Positions 22,411 to 32,755 of a DNA stretch of 64,000 nucleotides are shown in pieces. Source of the DNA: Rhizoclosmatium globosum (taxonomy: Eukaryota; Chytridiomycota; Chytridiomycetes; Chytridiales; Chytriomycetaceae); contig MCGO01000012.1 in NCBI GenBank assembly GCA_002104985.1, positions 1 to 64,000 of the forward strand, given 5' to 3'. Within the stretch, counting starts at the first letter, position 1. Each line of letters opens with the position of its first letter. The position numbers were made by a program, and so were the translations under genes. A model generated the notes under the pieces. The model worked only from the letters and a program-made list of their open reading frames with translations, was not told the origin of the DNA and made no database searches.

Positions 22411-22549
22411 GTGCCATTCAGCAGCCGAGTCCGATAGAACTCTGGGTGGCAATTCCGAGGGCATGTGCCAAGATCCATTAAAAACGCAGCCCCCAATTTA
22501 ATCCCTGAAGAATTTCTAAGCACCAACAGGCCATCTCAATCAAAAAATA
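22411..22549 (+). promoter_or_regulatory. conserved promoter block of Cys-rich family, copy 4
   Basis: Same element order as before copies 2 and 3, with the TATA-like CCATTAAAAACGCAG about 75 bp upstream of the ATG and an A-rich leader (CAATCAAAAAATA) directly before it. Differs from the copy-3 block by only scattered bases. Confidence 0.65.
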
Positions 22550-23206
22550 ATGTCTTTTGAACAATACGCCGCCTATACTACGGCTATCTGTCCTGCCGGC
22601 TTTGCCGTCTACGGAATCACTACCAACGTGCAAGCCTTATTCGGACCCAAGTCCACATGTTTACCACTGAATAACCCCAGCAATGAATGTGCAGTTGCCG
22701 GATCGTTCAGTGACACTCATACTTGCTCTAACGGCGCCCAAGACCTCGTGAATCAAATGCATGGCCCAGTCCTCACAATCAACGTCTACTCTGACGCTGC
22801 ATGCGGATCACCGGTCCAAACCATCGCTGCTGTATTGAACAAATGCATCTGCTTGATTACCCCCGATGTTGGGACCTACTTCAACGCCGTGTTCAGTGTC
22901 TCGAAGAATGGAACTGTGGAAGTTGCAAAGTGCAATATCGACGAGTGCATACTTTCAACCAACAACCTGAATTCCACATTTCCGAGGGTTGTTCCTCAGT
23001 GTACTGGACAAGCGGCATCCGTTATTGGTCAGTGTGATAAAGTATCTGAGGAATGTTTGCACGCTTTTTCGAACAAGTACAATGGTTTTACCTTGGGTAG
23101 CTTTAAATATGATCAAGCTGTTCCTGTTCTTCCAGTGACAAAGAGCCATGCTTTGAGTGTTGGGGGTACATTTGTATCTGTTGTTGCGGCTCTTCTTTTG
23201 TTTTGA
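22550..23206 (+). CDS. tandem Cys-rich tail-hydrophobic family, copy 4
   Basis: Intronless, 218 aa. Family blocks: MSFEQYAAYTTAICPAGFAV, CSNGAQDLVNQMHGPVLTIN, YSDAACGSPVQTIAAVLNKC, GQCDKVSEECLHAFSN, YNGFTLGSFKYDQAV and the tail ALSVGGTFVSVVAALLLF. Potential N-glycosylation sites are present, which with the paired Cys would suit the secretory pathway, yet no signal peptide is visible. Function unknown. Confidence 0.8.
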   Translation: MSFEQYAAYTTAICPAGFAVYGITTNVQALFGPKSTCLPLNNPSNECAVAGSFSDTHTCSNGAQDLVNQMHGPVLTINVYSDAACGSPVQTIAAVLNKCICLITPDVGTYFNAVFSVSKNGTVEVAKCNIDECILSTNNLNSTFPRVVPQCTGQAASVIGQCDKVSEECLHAFSNKYNGFTLGSFKYDQAVPVLPVTKSHALSVGGTFVSVVAALLLF

Positions 23207-23629
23207 TGTTTCTTTTGGGAAATATGAACATAATCAGTATACCTTAAGACTTAATTTTACCCTTCATTGATGGTGATTTGGGTTAACTCCTAAGTGATTG
23301 GATTTACAGGAATACCAACGCCATTAGACCAGACAAGGCAACGTGTATACCTAACAAATCTCTCTAGCTGCTTAAAGACAGTCAATTCATATTCAATAAC
23401 TGCCATTCCATTAAAAAATGTCTAGAACGTTGATTCGAGCAAAGCCATGGTTTCCTTTCGACTAGACAAGGAAATTTGTAAAAGGGCTAATTGACCAACA
23501 TGGCTCACCTCAAACAACCCAGTCAGATGGCATTTTGGGGGCAACTCTGGGATTGCCAAGAAGCCCCCAATTTGTTCCATTTTGCAAGAACCAACTGGCA
23601 CGCCGCCTCAATCAAAAAAAAATAATATT

Positions 23630-24320
23630 ATGTCTTTCGCACCTTACCAACAACTCACCATCTTCAATAGCAGCACCTGCGCTGCCGGTACTGCCACTTT
23701 CGGAATCACTAATTATGTTCCTTCGTTTACCAACTCTTCCACTTGTTCCTCCGCGACTGGTCGAACATCACGTGCAAGTCCCTCGGAACATATAGTGAAT
23801 CCCTCCTCTGCTCTCATACCACTGACGACCTCGTGGATCTGATGTCAGGCAAGATCCTAACAGTCAGCGTCTTTGAGGACTCCTACTGCCTATATACCGC
23901 TCAAACCGTCGCAGTGCGTCGCAAATAAGTGTTATCTCCATAAACGTAACAGGAGCCAGTTTCAATGCTGTTTTTAAGGACGACAGCGACATGGGGTTTC
24001 TGTATACTTTGTATGACGAGTGTACAGTTCGCAAATATAATCATACGACAAGCATTCCAGCAAAACTTCCTCAGTGTGACGGACAAGATTATATTCATTG
24101 GGGTAAATGCGGAAAAGTCACTCCGGACTGTATGGCGGAGTTTTCCGACAAGTACAATGGTGCTGTTCTTTCGAGCTTCAGGTTCGACCACCATTATGTT
24201 GCTCCTGCTACTACAACCAGAAGCAATGCTTTGAGTATTGGGATTGCATATATTGCAGGGTTTGCAGCACTTCTGATGATTGCATATATTGCAGGGTTTG
24301 CAGCACTTCTGATGATTTGA
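23630..24320 (+). pseudogene. tandem Cys-rich family, copy 5, two frameshifts
   Basis: Starts MSFAPYQQLTIFNSSTCAAG and stays similar to copy 1 throughout, but the frame changes near 23745 (1 base short relative to copy 1) and again near 23910. A single product is therefore not encoded unless bases are missing from the assembly. The C-terminal part is intact and ends with a perfect 36-bp tandem duplication (24243-24278 and 24279-24314) that doubles the hydrophobic tail (IAYIAGFAALLM twice). The A-rich leader is kept; the promoter block is more diverged. Confidence 0.7.
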
Positions 24321-24541
24321 TTAGTACTGAGGGCTCTGATGGGGATAAAGTAAGGTTCAGGGAGGTTGAGATTGGTTTAAGGCGGTTGAAGCGAAGGAGT
24401 TACTCTACAATTGTTACGAGAAAATTTATCTGTTGGACAGGAACTCCAAATAAAGGTTATCGCATCTGGAGACATATTTCATATACATTGTACATAATGG
24501 GCTTTTCCGCACGGAATTCGATACGTAACAAACATCGAAGT

Positions 24542-24660
24542 GAAACTCCCATTCAATTAGTGTGAAACTTTTTTCAGGTTGGTGACTGCCATATGCAAAA
24601 CTTTTTCCCAGCATTCAGTATCCAAGTTGCCAAGTAAGAATGAAATTGATTTTCTACATA
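24542..24660 (+). repeat. dispersed repeat, copy B
   Basis: Diverged second copy of the 19741-19890 element (GAAACT-C-ATTCAA, T-run CAGG, CAAAACTTTTTCCCAG, AAGTAAGAATGAAATTGATTTT). It sits just past the last member of the Cys-rich array. Confidence 0.45.
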
Positions 24661-24866
24661 TACCTTTTAGACAAAGGGGCTACAAAAAAAAAAGAAACTA
24701 ACAGAACAATAAACAAGTCCCCAACACAAAACACAACACCTCTAGACAAAAAAAAAAATCACTATCAAACATATTCCCTCCATCAAAAGCAAACCACAGC
24801 ACAATAACTACAACCTATACGCAAATCCTCACACAACACCTCATTTTTTCGCTATACAAAATGTAA

Positions 24867-26914
24867 TCAGTCTTGCACACACCGTCTCGCCTTCAAATGC
24901 CTATAACACAAAAAACCAATCAGCATTCTTTAAAAAAAACAAACAAGAATAATAATATATCTCACCTCGACAAAGCATCGCTGCGCCCAAACGTAGTTCC
25001 ACATCCAAGCGGACACTCAAACGCCTTCACTTTGCTATGTGTGACTTCATGTCTGCGTAGGTCCTGTCTCCGGAGGAACCATTTGTGACAGACGGGGCAT
25101 TGGTAGTCTCGGGATCGGGAGGGGTCCATGTTGTGCGGGTGGTGTTGTTGTGTGGATGGAGTGTGGGTTTTGTGGAGGAGGGAGAGGGTTGATGATCGGG
25201 GTTGTGGGGATGTGGAAGAGGATGTGTGGGATGCGAAGGAGCGGGATAATTTTGGGGCGTGGTTTTGGTAGTATGTTGCTGTTGTAGGATGAGAAGAGGA
25301 TAGAGATGTTCGGTTGCGGGAAGAGTGGCGGGCTGATGTTCCGTGCTCGTTGTCATCTTCGTCTTCGTCGGATTCAATGTCGTTGTCGAGGTCGCTGACG
25401 TACTCAGGGTCTTCATCTTCGTCACCATCTTCTTGATCTTCGTATTCAGTAGCAGTAGTTGTGGAACTCGCCGCAGGTGATGATATTGACACTGTGGGAA
25501 TTATTGGATGGGCAGCAGGAGCTTGAGCCTGAACAGGTATTGCAGAATGTTGTTGACGCAATCTGGCAGTAAGACCCGACAACTGTTGTTGCTGTTGTTG
25601 CTGCTGCCGCTTCTGTTGCTCTTGATGTTTCAATTGCTGTTCTTGTTGCAGTTGAAGTTGTCGAGACTCCTCGGCAGCCATAGCTACTAATTGCTGTTGT
25701 TCCAATTGCTGCTGCTTCAGCTGCATCTGTTGGTGTTGAAGCATCCACTCCCCCCTCTCCCTGTCAACGAGATCCATCTGTTCCCGCCTCCTCCTCTCCT
25801 TCTCTTCCGGTACTTGTTGAAGAGCCGTTTGAGATGATGGAGGGTAAGAAGGGGTGAAGGAAGGGTATGAGGACGATTGTGATTGATCTGATTGGTATGC
25901 GGGATACGACGGCGGGTAAGACAGTCCAGCACCTTCTTCTTCACTGGAATCATCATCATCATTATCATCGTCATCGCCACGATCCATCCAATCAAGTCTC
26001 ACTATCCGATCTGACTTGGATATCCTCATAGCATCATCTCCATAATTCTCCCTCTTGACTCCAGGTTCCAGCTTCACACTTCCTATCCGTGGATTATAAT
26101 TGGCTTCATTGCTTTTTCCCGTCAAGTCGTTGAAATCAAGAGGCGGACTCGCACTCCGCAGCATTTGTTCCTGTTGGCTGCGTTCGACAGTTTCCATCAA
26201 AAGAGTGCTAAAGACAGACGAAGCCACACTCTCAGCTTTAAATTCGTCATCCAAGTCATCGTGGTATGCAGGGAAGGAGAAGGTGGCAGGGGCCGAGGCT
26301 GAATAGATTGCATTGAAAGGTGATGGAACAGCGAGAGTGTTTGACGAGATTCGCTGTGTCGGCACGAACGAGGCAGTTTTCACATTTGACATGTCGAGTG
26401 ATTCGAGTTTGTCTTGGTCCAGATTGAGATAGAGTTCGAGGGGGTCGTCCTGCTGCTGCTGCTGGCTCTGGTGCACGAACAGGGTAGGGTTCGCAGCAAA
26501 CAGGGGCAGCATTGAATTCGAGTTCGAAGTTGAAGTTGAATTCGAGTTCGGCAGCGGTGGAAACTCAGCGAGCGATGCGGCGGCGGGCGACAGAAAGGAC
26601 AGGTCGTCAAAGGCAAAGACAAGTGGGTCGTCGCCTGCCTTCGCCCGCTTCTCGGCACTGGCGCCTGTCGTGCCTGTGTTCATTGCACTCATCGCACTCA
26701 TCGCATTCATCGCACTAATAGGGTTCGTAGTGGGATGCAGAGGAAGACCGGCCGCCAACGACGAGCCTGAGCCGGACCCAAACGACGATGACAGCACTGG
26801 CCGCTGACTCATCGTACTTGTATTCGCATTCGTCCTTCGCACAGGCCGAACTCCAACGGGTGATGCGGATGCTCGGGCATTGGACAGCGACGGCCGCCGT
26901 GGGGCTGATGACAT
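24867..26914 (-). CDS. C2H2 zinc-finger transcription factor, paralogue 3
   Basis: Exons 24966-26914 and 24867-24900 (65-bp intron), 660 aa. The intron splits the last finger; only joining to the 11-codon second exon restores H-LKARRC. Start MSSAPRRPSLSNAR at 26914. Low-complexity Ser/Ala-rich N-terminus, long Gln/Glu-rich segments (residues 370-500, possibly a coiled coil), a strongly acidic block (EYEDQEDGDEDEDPEYVSD and following), then the fingers YQCPVCHKWFLRRQDLRRH and CPLGCGTTFGRSDALSRH. Same finger pair as the genes at 8012 and 16392, which have no intron at this site. Confidence 0.87.
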
Positions 26915-27023
26915 TGTTTGCTTTGTGTGTGAAATCAATCTCCACGAAAAAGGAGACTTGAAACAAATCAGCAAACACAGCCACCCAATCAGAACAATTG
27001 TATTATGTCCCACCACAAACTAC

Positions 27024-28955
27024 TTAGCTGGATCCAAGAAGAACATTGCCAATAAAACTCGCAACAACTAAATCAAGGCGTCCTAATCCCCGTCCTCCAA
27101 CACGTATCCGGAATCGCCGCAGCTCAAAATCCCTATCACCTTCCTCTCTCACAATATACCCACACAAATCCAAATCTCCGCCATCTTGACCCAATACTCT
27201 CGTGGCACTCTCTCGTCTCGTCAATTTCCCAAACAATCCTTTGGGTGCTTCAGGCATTACTCGCATCTCCCCTTCCACCCACAACAGCTTCTCCAAACCT
27301 GTCAATGTCGTGAATGCCAACTGCGCTCCATTCTTTCCTCCTCTTGCACAATTCACTGCCTTTCCAGAAACAGGATCTATGTGAGAAGCGATTATTAAAG
27401 TGACCACTCTTGAATAAACCACACACCATATACTTGGAATACTTTTCCCTTGAAAGTTTCACGCATTTGATACACATTATCTCCTTCAGCACTATTCCGT
27501 TGCAGCACCACTTCCTATTTGACGGTCAGATCACAACACAAATATGTTCACACAAGAAACGTACCCACACACCGTCCCTCCCACCAGCAACAACACACCC
27601 CACCAAATTCACATAATACAAAACATCTGCCCCTTCCAAAACAGTCACACATTCTCCGCCCCAAAAACACACATCCAAGTCCCGATACTCGCCCCCAAGA
27701 AACCGACTCGCTCTATTCGCTTCAACCTCAAACGGCGAATAATGCCCCGGTTTACCCACAGCGCCACCCGGACTCCGAACCGGTGCACCAAATGACGGGA
27801 CGGGTGACTCACGCATTGAAGCACGACGAAACGCCATTCGGGAAGGTGTTCCCGTTACACTAAAGAACCCACCATTTCCACCTGTATCCGTATTCCTCCT
27901 CGTGACAACTCTCGCAGGTGGTGGTGGTGGCTGTTGTTGAGACGACGCACCATAATAATACCCACCATTCCCAGATTGACTACTACCCCTCCGAGCCTCA
28001 CTTCTTCCTCCCATAACTCCACCACCACCACCACCACCACCATATCCACTCCCTTCTTGACTCGCAATCTCTTCCGCAAACGCCGCGTCTTCTTCCTAAA
28101 AAAAACCCACCCGCCCCAATAAAGTTAAAGCACTTCAAAAGAAACTTCCACTGTTATTACCTCTTGCAGAATCCGTGCCAATTCCGCGTCGTTCGCAGGG
28201 TCAGACGAGACACCACGATGTCGATCCTGAGATTGAGAACGTGTGTGTGTTGGAAGGGATGTTCGACGTGGTGGGACGTCTGTTGGTCCAGCAGCGGCAG
28301 TCGTCGTGTCGCGAGGGGTTCGACGAAGTGCTGCAGATTCTTCTTGTACGAGGCGTCGCGCGAGGAGTTCGTCTTCTTCGAGTTGTTTTTGGTGAGACTG
28401 TTGTTGGCGGAGAAGGTCTGAGGAGGAAGTTGAGAGGTCGTTGTGGGATGTTGAAGTGGATGACGTCAGGTTTTGTGGTTGGTTGAAGGCTGGAGGAGGG
28501 GCCGGGGATATTGAGCGGGGTGGAGAGGATGTGGGGGAAGAGTACGCGGGAGGAAGGTCTGATGCTTGCGATGGACTTCGGTGGTGTGGTGCGCGACGCG
28601 GTGGAAGTGCTGGGGCCGATGGCTGGGGCTGGGGCAGGGCCGGTGAGAGTTGGTACGAAAGGGAAGTGAAGGGGTCGTGCAGAGTTGGCGTGACAGTGTT
28701 GCGAGGCTGGAATTGCGATTGGATCTGGTTGTTTGGAAGAATCGGCTGGAGTGGCTGAACGGGGTACGAGGCCTGGTTTGCGAATGGATTCGGAGTGGGT
28801 GTTGTGGCGGTGGATACATTGAATGGATTGAAGGGATTCGAAGATAACTGTTGCTGCTGCTGTCCCTGAGACGCGAAAGGGTTGGCTGATGAAAGCGGGG
28901 TTTGCGTTTGTTGCCGCTGGTCGGTCGTGACGAACGGGTTGTGGAGGTCTGACAT
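27024..28955 (-). CDS. adaptor-like protein A: NPF/PPxY/UIM-like motifs plus tubby-like C-terminal domain
   Basis: Exons 28161-28955, 27565-28095, 27427-27514 and 27024-27376, 588 aa. The disordered N-terminal half carries several NPF tripeptides (HNPFVTT, ANPFAS, SNPFNPFN, PNPFAN), the usual ligands of EH domains, one LPPAY (PPxY, a WW-domain ligand) and a UIM-like acidic helix EEDELLARRLVQEES. A Gly/Pro-rich linker leads to a C-terminal domain (about residues 400-588) opening RDLDVCFWGGECVTV and closing FRIRVGGRGLGRLDLVVASF. That closing strand resembles the hydrophobic central helix of tubby/scramblase-like folds such as fungal DUF6593; the fold call is inference. Paralogues at 30300 and 32756 share the first intron site. 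Likely role: membrane-bound endocytic/ubiquitin adaptor. Confidence 0.75.
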
Positions 28956-29135
28956 GAACTGTTCAGAATGAGTTTTTGGGCGGGACACACGTGAAGAATA
29001 TTATCTGTTCCGTCAATCACTTCCACTTATCAAACAAATTTATCTTCTTAACTACTTCAAACTGAATGGAGATACCATAGAAGTCGTTGAGATAAGTAAA
29101 TCCCTTTGTTACCATTACTCATTTCTTTGTTCCGT
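28956..29135. promoter_or_regulatory. short divergent promoter shared by adaptor A and 7TM 1
   Basis: Only 180 bp separates the two start codons (28955 on minus, 29136 on plus), so both genes must use overlapping promoter sequence. This suggests co-regulation; no factor site was identified. Confidence 0.5.
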
Positions 29136-30276
29136 ATGTCAAACAGAACAAACAGCACCAACAGCGGAAGTTGGATCGTCAACAATTTCGACGCCCTGAG
29201 TACAAGTGTTTGGAATTACAGTGCATATATTTGTGTAGCAAGTTCGCTGCTCCAGCTTCTTTTGCTGTACTATATTGAAGAACTTTACACCTTCAAACCA
29301 TCCGCGTGGAAACGCGCAGCAACACCTGCCAACATTCTGATTGCAATTATTGCGTTTGCAAACGGCCTTCAAAACCTCTGCGGCTACTTGATTGATTACA
29401 CAAATGACAAAGTCGTCTACGCGTTTTACAACATACTCTCTTCATTTTGCAACTTTACACAATGGGTGTCGATACTTTATTACTCATGGAAAGTGCGAGG
29501 AACTGCAATTGTTGAAATCGTTGCGCCACGAATACAGTTTCTTGCCCCGATTCTGTTCGGCTTGTTTGTTCTTTCTGAGGCAAGCTTGACCGCTATGTTT
29601 ACCGCACAAAGCATTCTTCCCTTCGATCATCCGATGCAAGACCCTTTAACCGTATGGCATAATGCAATCACGAATGTAGCTGTGGCAGGTATATAATACC
29701 TTTTACGACAAAACCTCACGACCCATTGTCATAACAATTTTCTTTGTGGATTCCATCAACAGATCTCCTTCTTTTTGATACGACTATTGTTTTGTGCTAT
29801 CTTGTGTACCTTTGCAAGCTTCAGTGTAACAGCATTTGCTCTGTGGATGTTGCTCGATTCAAAATCATTGCCGTATTTGGTGCATGGTCTGAGTTTATTC
29901 TGTTACTTGGTCAATTGTCAATCCTCATACCGTCATATGTCGTCTTTGATTACACTAATCCAGGGGTGTGTGTTGCTCTGCTGATATCCGAGGCCATTGC
30001 AATCAATCCCAACACAACTTGTAAGAATTCCCAATATTTACTCAGAACGTACAAATTTAAGATTATTTAGATGTTTTCTTGCAAATATGGATGAAGGTAG
30101 CGCTGATCAAAGCCAAGCGGAATAGCACTGCTCATCGAGTAGAGTCAATTGAAAAGGCAAAAATGACAACGAAACAAGTACACAGCTCTTCCAGCAGTCA
30201 AAGCCAGAATGAGCATCAATCTTCTTCGATAACTCGTCAACAGAGCAGCCTTTTAGAGAAGGGAAGCAAGAAATGA
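29136..30276 (+). CDS. seven-TM receptor-like protein 1
   Basis: Exons 29136-29688, 29763-30020 and 30071-30276, 338 aa. Short N-terminus with N-glycosylation sequons (NRTNST), seven hydrophobic segments (first IC-VASSLLQLLLLYYI; fourth near FLAPILFGLFVLSEASL), and a 60-70 residue Ser-rich, positively charged cytoplasmic tail. Related to the 7TM protein at 31685 through RGxxxVxxxxPRI before TM4 and a Glu within TM4. I cannot place it in a named GPCR class. N-out/C-in topology with a Ser-rich tail suits a signalling receptor that can be phosphorylated (inference). Convergent with adaptor B: the stop codons are 24 bp apart. Confidence 0.75.
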
Positions 30277-30299
30277 TATAAACTCTATTTCATTTTTAA

Positions 30300-31544
30300 T
30301 TACTTCGTATGACCCCAGTTCCAACTTCCTGTAGACTTATAAGGATCGCAACGGCCATAACCAGCATGGTTGCCATTGTAGTGGTGACCATGCTGTGATG
30401 CAGTATACTCCATAACCAATATTGCCACGAAACTAGCACATACCAAATCGACTTTACCCAACCCACGTCCACCAACCTTAAGACGATACCGCGTCAGCCC
30501 ACCCACCTCACGATTCGTACTCTCCACATACGCAAACAAATCCGCCGGATTCATACCACCCCCACTCTCATCCACCTTCTTCCCCACATACGACAACAAA
30601 CTCGCCACATGCCCGGGATGGTCCACAGCATTCAAAAACCCAGAAACTCCATTCAATACACGAAGCTCTCCCTCGCTCCACCCCAGTTTCTCGCTCCCAC
30701 TTATGGTTGAGAAGATCAAGCCAGTGCGTGTACGCGTGCATATGATAGCTTTTCCAATGGACGTGTCGAAGAGCGCGAGTTTGTTCCGTTGGTGGTGGTC
30801 GTGCCCGACGCGGGACAGAATGAAGAGGGTAGGTCCACCGGCGGATGTCTTTTGGATCGTGTATTTCTGGTTTTTTGCTGGGGTTGTTGAGGTTATGTTG
30901 GTGTAGTAGAGGCATGCACGGGTAGATGGATCAAAGACGGCGATACAGTGTGGCCATGCGCAAACGTCCAATGTGATTGGGTCGGTTGTGAATCTTGAGC
31001 CGGAAACGGGTTGGTTTGGTGTTCCCGAGTAGTATGTGAATGTTTGTGGCGGCGGTGTAGGAAGGGGCTTGTCTGTGTTGACTGTTTGCTGCAGAGATGA
31101 TATTATGCCATTTGCTCGCCGTTGGTCTTCTTCCTGCTCAATTGGGGTGATCACGTCAGCATGTTCCACACTCTAACAAGCAACAAATTTACATACTTCC
31201 TGCAACCTACGGATCGAAGCCTTTCTGTCAGAAGCCTTGATGGACAGCACTTCAGGCTCGCTGAAAAGGGAGAGTTGTCTAGCCAGCAACTCATCGCCCT
31301 CAATTTGGGACTGTTCTTCCTCAGTTGACATACTTAGATCACGTTCGATCGCAGCTAATTCAGCGGCAAGACGTTCATCAGACTCTAGAGTACTGGTGCT
31401 ACCGCCAGGTGTGGCTATGAAGTGGCTGTCGTATGATGGCGGTAATTCAGAAAGGTGGCTTGTGATTGAATTGACAGCAGGCCCCGCCGAGTTTGTGAAG
31501 TTGGAAGAACGGAATGGATTACTATCAAACGGCGCACTAGACAT
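30300..31544 (-). CDS. adaptor-like protein B: NPF/PPxY/UIM-like motifs plus tubby-like C-terminal domain
   Basis: Exons 31197-31544 and 30300-31133, 393 aa. The intron falls at the same place as in paralogues A and C (after R-x-LQE, before EED). The shorter N-terminal region still has one NPF (SNPFRSSN), one LPPSY and a UIM-like helix (EGDELLARQLSLFSE). C-terminal domain: ITLDVCAWPHCIAVF, LALFDTSIGKAIICT, FSTISGSEKLGWSEGELRV and LTRYRLKVGGRGLGKVDLVCASF. Unlike A and C it ends with a His/Gly/Tyr-rich tail. The domain matches C closely (SGSEKL-W--GELRV in both), fixing the family call among the three. Confidence 0.75.
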
Positions 31545-31684
31545 CTGGTTTTTTTGTTGAATTGATTGGTCTGCGGTTTTTTGATTTTGTTTTGGGGCTT
31601 GTGACCCACGGTTTGCAACAAGCATAATTGGTCCCACGATTGTTGAATAACCAATTACCAGTTTTCTTTTTATTGTCATGTAGT

Positions 31685-32677
31685 TCACGTTATATGCTTC
31701 GAGTGGCGCAAGCTGGGCAATGGCTCAACGTCTGAGGTCGATGCTACAGTTGTTTTCACAACAGATGCTACAGTTGATCCGTGATGTGCCTTCCCAGCAT
31801 CCGATATTTTATGTTTTGCTGTTTCTATTTTCTCAGTCTGCGTCTTGAGCTTTTGCTGTTTTTCTTGTTGCAGGGAATATTTCATCGCAAGTTGAACAAA
31901 CATATACAGAAGTGGACTTAAATTCTGGCAATGGAGACAGAAGTAAAACAAAGGGAGAGTATTCCAGGTTATAGTGTTTGTGGAGCCAAGATTCAACACG
32001 GCTATCGCAATCAAGACTGTTTGAAAGGCAATGAAAGAAAGAATGCCATGGCGCGATATGATACGCAGCTTCTCAACATCAAGATGAATTTCTTGTACAG
32101 TGCGAAGGTATATTGCGTAACTGATCAGAATGGTGAAATCAAAAACAAACGGAATAACGGTTCCAGCAATATTTAAAGCGAATAACACATCAGGAAAGCT
32201 GTAGGTTTTCTCTTCGATATAATCCGTTGCGATGATAAACACGAAATATATCCCCTCCAGCGCCATAAATATAGTTAGGAGGGCATGCAGAAAAGGCTTG
32301 ATTCTTGGAAATATCAGTTGAACCACAGGTTCCCCACGATTATAACAATATACCAGAAGGAGCATTATCCAAAGGAAAAAGAATAAATTTTCGATAATAT
32401 TGTAGGTGATAACCATTCGAGTATCATTCTGCAATGCCATTGTTGAATAAAAGACGTTCGTAAGCACGTTTGAAAGAATGATAGATAGAAGCAATAAATT
32501 GACTGATGAGAAAATCGCTTTGTAGGATGTACTGGATTTGATGTCGATGGAAACAAGGTAGACCAGAATAATGACTTGAACAACAGAAACTGCGACTGTG
32601 ATCCATGTTTCGAGAATACATATAAGCCCCACATCACGGTTGTATGTTTCATAAGCTGTTATGTTGGCCGGATTCAT
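31685..32677 (-). CDS. seven-TM receptor-like protein 2
   Basis: Single exon, 330 aa, ATG at 32677 (MNPANITAYETYN); codons upstream of it are open only through a TTG. Seven hydrophobic segments: the first WITVAVSVVQVIILVYLV, the fourth FLHALLTIFMALEGIYFVFI, the fifth VIPFVFDFTILISYAIYL, the seventh around LPLFYFCLHCQNLSPLLYM. A charged cytoplasmic tail of about 70 residues follows. RGEPVVQLIFPRI before TM4 aligns with RGTAIVEIVAPRI of 7TM 1. It lacks the two introns of that gene. It lies 78 bp from adaptor C and 140 bp from adaptor B on the same strand. Confidence 0.78.
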   Translation of the reverse strand: MNPANITAYETYNRDVGLICILETWITVAVSVVQVIILVYLVSIDIKSSTSYKAIFSSVNLLLLSIILSNVLTNVFYSTMALQNDTRMVITYNIIENLFFFLWIMLLLVYCYNRGEPVVQLIFPRIKPFLHALLTIFMALEGIYFVFIIATDYIEEKTYSFPDVLFALNIAGTVIPFVFDFTILISYAIYLRTVQEIHLDVEKLRIISRHGILSFIAFQTVLIAIAVLNLGSTNTITWNTLPLFYFCLHCQNLSPLLYMFVQLAMKYSLQQEKQQKLKTQTEKIETAKHKISDAGKAHHGSTVASVVKTTVASTSDVEPLPSLRHSKHIT

Positions 32678-32755
32678 AACAATGTGATTCAGAGCCCTTT
32701 GTCTGATAAGATCCAAGAATGGTGAAAACAAAATTTGTTTATTCTTTGTCTCTTT

